DNA of 64,000 nucleotides, taken from NCBI RefSeq assembly GCF_025370935.1, contig NC_133501.1, positions 4,170,352 through 4,234,351 of the forward strand, in the 5' to 3' direction. The translations under genes and the position numbers were made by a program. Positions 53,901 through 62,900 of the stretch are shown here, in pieces. This DNA is from Choristoneura fumiferana. Lineage: Eukaryota > Arthropoda > Insecta > Lepidoptera > Tortricidae. A model generated the notes under the pieces. The model did no database searches and was not told the DNA's origin. It saw nothing but the letters and a program-made list of their open reading frames with translations. The number at the start of each line of letters is the position of its first letter. The stretch's first letter is position 1.

Positions 53901-56900
53901 CTCTCCGACTCCAGGGAAGTGCAGGCCAGGGAGACCGTATAATCAGAACCGACCTCTCGTAAAATCTATTGAACCTACTACCTGAGATTCTTGTTATACT
54001 TTTTATTTTTTGTCATACTAGGCCTGTTATTTTTGTGTTCAATTTTTAATTAAAAATTGTTAAAACGTCTTATTGTTTTACTCAAAGAGTAATCTACTAG
54101 GCCTCCTTTAAGGTCAAACCTCCCCTCAAGAGGCCTGCCCTTGACAATAGATAAATACATATTAAACATCCAAGACCCGAAGCAAATATTAGTATTATTC
54201 ATATAAATATCTGCCGGCTCTGCAAGCTTCGTAGTCAGGTTCTCTAGGCACTCGGCCATCTGTTCGCCAATACAATAACTCTTGTGTGTGTGGCATCGCC
54301 GTGGGACGCCCTGTAGATAGATTAAAGGCATTTTTAGTTTTTCATACCTGGTAAGTTTAGCCCTAAGCGCCTGCCGCCGCATAGCATCGCTCTCGCAGTG
54401 GACGACGGGCACTAGATACCGCAGACTGGCGCAGTACGCGCCGAAAGCTTCTTCCAGGCAACCTGCGCTGTCCAGCTCTACGGCTTGCTTTATTAAGGTC
54501 ACTGCCTGCAGGGGAATATAGGTTACTAGTGTGAAAAAAATATAGAATAAACTTTCTCAAAATATATTATGACATTTAATTATATTTCAATAAATAGTTA
54601 TGCATTCCCGCCTTTTTCATTTAAAAAAACTGCAGGAGTATTTTCCATCGAAAACACCACCAGCTCGAAAACACCACACCATTTGAATTTTGAATTTTGA
54701 ACATTTCCATGGCCGTTTTTACATTTTAAAAAGGTTGAGTGAAGTGTATATGTGTGCGTGCACGCACACCACTGTCATGTAACGAGTGACGTATTAGTAT
54801 TAAACTAGCTTTGCCTTGTGTACGCGCGTTTCATTACTGTCCGCTATCTACCCTCAGACTTCTCATTGAGACTGTGCAATGAAATTTGTATGTGACATTG
54901 TTGTCGAGTTAGCGGGCCAGCAATCTTTTTTAACTTTTTAATTTTTCGCTAACCATAAACTGTGCATTTCACCATCTGATATGTAAAGAACAATGTCAAC
55001 TTTACGGCCATTTTTTAGAAAAATAATTCTTGTCTTACAACATAACTAACTATAATTAAATTTACATACAAATGAAAGATTGTCACTCGATATATTATAT
55101 GTCACGTACCATCGTCACGTTGGTGCGACAGAGGCCTGGTAACACTCCAGAGCCGGTACCTCATACCTTGTCATAGTTCTCCTTGCTGGGCATATGCTCT
55201 AAATCCAGGTAAGCGTGTCGGAAGAACTCCTCGTAGCTGATCCTTTCATCTGGATCGTGCTGCAGCAGACGCGTCAGCAGGTCCTGGCAGCCCGCCGATA
55301 TCGACGAGTTTGGAGGCAGCTGGAATATTAACTTAAAATTAATTGAATAATTATTTATTTCAGACAGCATCTATAAGGGTTTAATACATAAGTTATATGT
55401 ATTAAAAATATTTTTTAATACAAACTTTTTTGCTGACTGTACTTTTTGTCGACTGTACGTGCAGTGTCATCCAAACTACATTTCCGGTCCAAATTTCAAG
55501 TCGATGCCATTAACCGTTGAAGAGTTCCGTCCTGCGGAGACGACGCTGGCCGGACTACCAGGATGTCACTCACTACCAGATTATTGTATTTTCACGCAAT
55601 TTACATAAGTATGCCAGTAAAGTTCAAGTCAATCCGACTACTGGAAGTTAGGCGAATTTAACTTGCAATATTTGACTACAGAGAGACAGACAGACAACAG
55701 GACAGATTAAACTAAATAAAAGCTTGTAAAAAGAAAGGACTTAATAGATAGTGTTAGTGCTTATACTAAGACAGTGTTTTTCAACCTGTGGGTCGCGACC
55801 CCCTGGGGTGTCGCGAAGCCCCTATTAGTTGCTGCGAAAAATATTTGCAAAAAAAAAAAGTAAAAATATTTATAAAGAAAATTTTAACTAGTAATATTTG
55901 GCACAAAATAAAATACATGAAAAAGAAACAACGGTTACGGGGTCGCGTAATATTTCTTCACTAGCTTTTGCCCGCGGCTTCGCCCGCGTGGAATTCGATT
56001 ATCGCGCGCCGTGCATTTTTCCGGGATTAAAAGTAGCCTATGTCACTCTCTGGCCCACAAACTATCTCTATGACAAAAAACACGTCGATCCGTCGCTCCG
56101 TTTCGACGTGAAAGACGGACAAACATACAAACACACACACTTTCGCATTTATAATATTAAATATGGATACTAAAGGGGTCATGAAAAAGGTTGAAAAACA
56201 CTGTACATTTAACCTATATTCATATTACGTCAAATGATGAGCGTTATGGAGTATTTACCCGACTGCCCGAATGTTTTTTTAGATTGCATTATAAGAACTT
56301 GATTTACTTATATCGGGTCACATAATTTTGTATTTTTTTAAAACAAACAGGTAAAGGAGAACTCACCACTATAGGCGTGCGGTTCTGTATCTTATCTATC
56401 AGTTCTTTCAGGGTACTGGAAGAGTACGGAGCTTTTCCGAACAGACACTCGTACATAATGACACCTGTAAGCAAAGTAATTAGCATATTACGTAACTAGA
56501 GTTTACCCGTGGCTTCGCACGCGTAAACAATTCGATCTGGTTACAATTAAAAAACTGGGATTTTACATAATTTATTGAATCAGGCGTTACTTTGCGGAGG
56601 TCCATATCAATGAACTAAAATAATTTCCTTGCTCACATATTGCTTGCATATTTTGCATAAGCTTAGCTATCGTAAGGTCGCGGTGAGCAAGGAAATTATT
56701 TTAGTTCATTGGGATTTTACAAAATTCCCGTGGGAAATCCCAAAATTTATATCGTAATCTTCATTGAGGTTTTGTGTTAAGAACAACTATCCCGTGGGAA
56801 TATTGGAATAAAAGTAGCCTATGTGTTATTACAGACATCCAGCTATCTACATACCAAATTTCATGAATCTAAGCCAAGCGTAATCTGGCGCGCGGCAATG

Positions 56901-59900
56901 AATGGGTAAAGAGCTTTACAGACTGCAACAGGATAATGAATAGATTTCCTTTTCCCTGAATGGCAACACTGGCATAGATAATAGATCGCTCGTTTTTGGC
57001 TCGAAATTCGAACTTGTGATTTTATTTTGCTTAATATACAAAATGTACACACCCAATATCAGATTTGCTCAAGTTTTTCGCAATTCCCAAGGTCAAAGAA
57101 TCGAATTGCTTTAAAATACCAGAGAAATAATGCGTTGTTTGGGAGAAACGTGTCAAAATGGTGTTGTAGAGCGCCATCCTGCTCTGTCTCGTTTTTTTCC
57201 CGTTCTGGCGGTTCATTTTTATATTATAGATAATATTATTATTGAAAAGTATAGTACCTGGCTATAAAGATTGCACATCGGTCTTTGGAAAGAGACTCGG
57301 CTAATTTCGGCTTCGTAGAGCGTTGTCACACACTACTTATGTGACGTTTGTCCGTCGTTGTACAGGTGCAATAGAGCACGGACGCATTTAGATGAAAATC
57401 CATACTAATATTATAAATGCGAAAGTGTGTGTGTTCGTATGTTTGTCCGGCATGATTTTTGGCATGGGGATAGTTTATGTGCCAGAGAAGAGAATGACAT
57501 AGTCTACTTTTATCCCGGAAAAAAGGAACCGCGCGAATGGAATGGAAATGGAACCGAGGGAACAGCGCGCGGTAACCGAATTCCACGCGGGCGAAGCCGC
57601 GGGCAAAAGCTAGTATATAATAAAGAGTTGTTGAAACCCCCCAAAACTTTAAATTGTACGATGGCACCTTTAGGGAAAAGACGGAACTATCCTTTTAAAA
57701 CTGTGTAGGATATCTTTGTAGCGGTCCGAGGGTCACCAACGGTGCTGGCTGAAAATCAGCGCTGGGGTGTTTATTATTAACGCTTCAGCATTATGCTGAG
57801 CCAGTGTCCTATTCACAACCGCAATGACACATACTTTGCTACGTGTTGTCTATTTGTACTTAATACTATTGTTGTGTCTTGCTTGTGTTGTGAATAAATG
57901 TATTTTCTTTCTTTTCTTTTTCTAGTAGTTGCAACAGCTCTCTATAGATATCCGAAGTTTACATGTCATTAACTTGACGTAAACTGTGTGTTTAAGTCTA
58001 TAAAAGTGCAGTTTATTTGATATCAAACGTCACTTAATAAATACGATGATTGATGGACGGTCGCCAGTGTTTGGAAATCGTCGTGAACAGCCAATTGTCT
58101 TTTTCCGAAGACCGATGTGCAATCTTTGTCGCTGGGTACTGTACAGTAATAGTAGTTCTTAACGCATTCACTGCCACCGACGTATATATGCGTTTCTGGA
58201 ACTTCCCCCCAGTGCCGCTGTCATAATTATTCATACATTTTGAACGCACATGTGCGTCGGTGGCACCTGTGGTCAGTCAAGTCAAGTCAGGTGGCAGTGA
58301 ATGCGTTAAGGTGATTTTGAACGCACATGTGCGTCGGTGGCACCTGTGGTCAGTCAAGTCAAGTCAGGTGGCAGTGAATGCGTTAAGGTGATTTTGAACG
58401 CACATGTGCGTCGGTGGCACCTGTGGTCAGTCAAGTCAAGTCAGGTGGCAGTGAATGCGTTAAGGTGATTTTGAACGCACATGTGCGTCGGTGGCACCTG
58501 TGGTCAGTCAAGTCAAGTCAGGTGGCAGTGAATGCGTTAAGGTGATTTTCTACCGGCGAGGCGAGACGAAAATTGAAATTTGTATGGCGGCGCCCGCGGC
58601 GGCTAGCGGCTGGGTCCGCGAGAATGCATACAAATTGCAAGCGAAAGTGCAGGTGGTAGGACCTTGTGCAAGGTCCGCCCGGATTGCTACCACCATCTTG
58701 CTCGCTAATCCTACCGTGAAGCAGCAGTGCTTGCACTGTTGTGTTTCGGCGTGGAGAGTAAGACAGCCGGTAAAATTACTGGCACTTGAGGTATCCCATC
58801 TTAGGCCTCTAGGTTGGCAACGCATCTGAAATACCCCTGGTGTTGCAGATGTTTATGGGCGGTGGTGATCTCTCACCATCAGGAGACCCACTTGCTCGTT
58901 TGTCATCCAGTCGAATAAAAAAAAAATCAATTCTCGTCTCGCCTCGCCGGTGGAAAATCACCATTATACTTCTGAGCAAATATTCAATCAAAAATATCTG
59001 AACACGCTTCTACGCCGTTAAAAATAGAGTCGTGCTCTCATATCGTGGTTAGAGAACCTGACTACGAATCTTGAGGTCCCGGGTTCGATTCCCGTGTCGG
59101 GGCAGACATTTGTATGAAAAATACGAATGTTTGTTCTCGGGTCTTGGGTGTTTAATATGTATTTAAGTATGTATCTATCTATATAATTATATTTATCCGT
59201 TGCTTAGTACCCATAACACAAGCTTTGCTAAGCTTACTTTGGGACTAGGTCAATTGGTGTGAATTGTCCCGTGATATTTATTTATTTATTTATTTTTGAT
59301 CAAATTTTTGCTCACATGTTCACAACTAGCATGTATCAACAGCATATGCATGTATGCATGTTCCAGCATGTGTCAACAGGGGCAGACTGTAAACCAGCGC
59401 TGGCAGCTTCCGCGTAAGCGCAGTATTAGCTGAGTTTGCTCCTTTTGCCGCAGGGCAGACTACTATCTTGTATTGATTATATTGTTGTCTTGCATTGTTT
59501 GTACTGTTGGCAATTAAATATTTTCTTTCTTTCTTTCTAACTAAACATTCCTAGAAGTTCTCTAACTCTCTCTCTCTAAGGTTTTAATATAATAAAAGGA
59601 CTGACCGACGCTCCACAGGTCCACACTGGCGCCGTATTCCCCCTGAAGCATCTCAGGCGCCATGTAGAGGGGGGAACCTCGCACCATGCGCAGGCGGCTC
59701 TCCGCAGACAGGATCGTCGCGAAACTGGAACGCAACATGTTCGACTTCGTATTGTGCTGTCCCACTCACGCTAATAACATTTAATAGGAGTCTGAGAGGG
59801 ACAGAACGATATTTACTTCGAATTTCGGGGTAGCCTATCTGGTAGGTTATCTGTTTAGATTTGTTGTGTATGTGTATTGTATGTGTTAGTTTTATGTATT

Positions 59901-62900
59901 CTTGATACAGCTCTAATCTACTGTAAATTGGACCACCTGCTAAAATGTATTCCTTATTTCTGTCCATTGTAAAGGTTGCCTGGAAGAGATCGCTCTGAAG
60001 CGATAAGGCCGCCTATTGCTGCCCTTAGAAATCTCTATGTATATACTTGTGTTCTCTGTACTGTTTACTGTATTGGTGTGCAATAAAGAGTTATTGTATT
60101 GTATTGTATTGTAGCCTTCCAGGTTTACTACGAAGTTCGATTTTTGACTATAGATAATGCCGCAAGAGTTGAAGTGAACATGTTTGTTACTCAATCACGT
60201 CTAAACGGCTGAACTGATTTAGATGAAATTCGGTATACAAATAGTTTGAGTCCCCGGGAAGGACATAGGATAGTTTTCATCCCGGAAAATTGCATAGTTC
60301 CGCGGGATAGCGATAAACGAATACTACGCGGGCTAGTAATATTATAAACAAGCCTGTTACCCGCTACTCCGTCCGCGTAGAATTCTTTTATCGCTATCCC
60401 GTGGGAACTTTGCAATTTCCCGAGATAAAAATTATCCTATGCCCTCACCCGGGACTCAAACTATCTGTGTACCGAATTTCATCTTAATCGGTTCAGCGGT
60501 TTTGACGTGATGGAGTAACAAACAAACTGCTTGAAATTACAGCAACTCACCCAAAATCAGCTACTTTCAGAATGTACTTTCCATCTGAGCCCTTGTGAAG
60601 TAGTAGGTTGTGAGGTTTCAAGTCCATATGCACTACACCTGTTGATAACATACAGGGCCGGGTTTACCCATAGTACAGGTATAAAAATATAAAAGTTTGA
60701 CAGGTCTGAAACTTTTTCTTTTTAAGGGGCTCCTAGACGGGCCATATTTTCACTGCAATATGTGGCCGGCAACTATTTTTGTCCCTGTCTAACATGTGAG
60801 TAAGAGAGGGACACCAATAGTTCATCATCATCATCATCATCCCAGCCTATATACGTCCCACTGCTGGGCACAGGCCTCCTCTCAGAACAAGAGGGCTTGG
60901 GCCATAGTTCCCACGCGGGCCCAGTGCGGATTGGGAACTTCACACGCACCATTGAATTGCTTCGCAGGTTTGTACAGGTTTCCTCACGATGTTTTCCTTC
61001 ACCGCAAAGCTCGTGGTAAGTTTCAAATGTAATTCCGCACATGAATTTCGAAAAACTCAGAGGTGCGAGCCGGGGTTTGAACCCACGACCCTCTGTTTGA
61101 GAGGCGATAGGTCAAACCACTAGGCCACCACAGCTTTTACTAGACCACCACAGCTTTTTACCAATAGTTGCCGGCCACGAATTGCAGTGAAAATATGGCC
61201 CGTCTACGAGCCGCTTTAGACTATTACTGTCATTACTAATTTTATCATTGAAATTCGAAGGTACGCGGAACAAAACCCGAATTTAAATCATAAAACTTTT
61301 TCGTGGTTTTTTTTATTTAGAGAAAAAACCAAATGCATTCTCATTGTTAGAATTACCTTTTTCTCTTAAAAATTTCAATGCCGAAGCCAACTGTTGCAGA
61401 AAATAGAGCACCTGCAAGTAACAACAAATGTTCATTGATAAACATAAAAATCTAATTATGTTATATAGTGATTCGGTAGTCACTTTTTTAAAATTAAATT
61501 AAAGTTTAATTAAAATAAGAAAAAGGAAATCACAGGGTAACATTACTATAGGTCTGTACCTCTTATTAGTTGTCCTGTGGGCAAGATTGTACCTCACCTG
61601 TTTTTCTGGCACCCTGCCATATCTATGTATGTATTTTGACAGGTCGCCTCCACAGCAATACTCCATAATTATATAAATGTTTCTGCAAAATATTTATTTA
61701 TTTACTACCCGACTGCAAGGAGTCAAATATTAATAACCCAACTCCCAAGACCAATACTAAATTTGCAAACAGGCAATTTCGCAAACTCTCGAGCCATCTA
61801 CATATACAGGGTGGCCCAATTATATCGGTCAGTATGGAAAAGTCTGAAACTATATGACATACGAAAATTTCTTCTTAGGAACCATGACATCGATTTTAAT
61901 AACAAGAAAAACTGCATTCATGCATTTAAAAAAAAACCTGTACTCAGCTCGGGAATCGAACCCGGCTGTTTTGAAAAAAAAAAACTTACACTACTTCTAT
62001 TTAGATATCGATTGTGTACGTCTTAAGAAGTAAATGTGTCCATGAAACATTATGCCTAAAATGAATAAAATGCATTGTTTTCACATACTTTAATTTATTT
62101 TAGTAGGTGTTCGAAGTGTCCACCGTTTTTTTCAATACACTGTTCAACACGGTTAGGTAACGATCTTATTATTGCATTTTGTATCTTGACATGGTGAATA
62201 GGCGTTAAAATTGACTCAATGGCTGCTTTAAGGTCTTCAACGGTATCATAGCTTGTTTTGTATACTTCATTTTTCAAGTAACCCCACAAGAAATAATCAA
62301 GAGGCATGCATTTTATTCATTTTAGACATAATGTTTCATGGACACATTTACTTCTTAAGACGTACACAATCGATATCTAAATAGAAATAGTGTAAGTTTT
62401 TTTTTTCAAAACAACCGGGTTCGATTCCCGAGCTGAGTACAGGTTTTTTTTTAAATGCATGAATGCAGTTTTTCTTGTTATTAAAATCGATGTCATGGTT
62501 CCTAAGAAGAAATTTTCGTATGTCGTATAGTTTCAGACTTTCCCATACTGACCAATATAAATGGGCCACCCTGTATAACGCATTTAAGTATATATGGTAA
62601 ACTTTATTATGAGTGTAAAACAGCTGTACCAAATTGGCTTTGGGGAAAACAATATATAATGAGACTCAGCAACTTCTTGAACGATGACAAACAATAGATA
62701 TGTATGAGTATAATTGGTACTCATTATTTATTTATTTATCCTAAACCTTCACTTAGTGGAAGATGTTGACACATCTTCCAATCCCAAGGTTACACCGTAG
62801 GGCTAACTGAAAAATCCATGCAGACACACACACATACACACACGGACTTCACTTATTTTCTACTTACCTATCCAAAAGACTTAAATGTGTATTGTGTTAC

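Noticed and set aside
53564..53962. 132-codon plus frame in a GC-rich block
   Set aside because: No recognisable domain and an equally open minus strand; kept only as an unassigned block.
57427..57708. 93-codon plus frame and 113-codon minus frame
   Set aside because: Both read through the 'cccgcggcttcgc' interspersed repeat; the same words occur at 9945-10172 and 55964-56165.
58241..58548. Regular 77-bp repeats, considered as a CRISPR-like array
   Set aside because: The units are contiguous and identical with no spacers, in a eukaryotic genome; it is a minisatellite.
60796..61042. Open frames on both strands reading HHPSLYTSHCWAQASSQ and similar (also at 29751-30071, 63222-63522)
   Set aside because: The same peptide comes from every copy of SINE family 2; it is retroposon sequence, not a gene.
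61763..62632. Two open frames reading KKPVLSSGIEPGCFEKK
   Set aside because: They are the two inverted arms of one transposon relic, read once on each strand.
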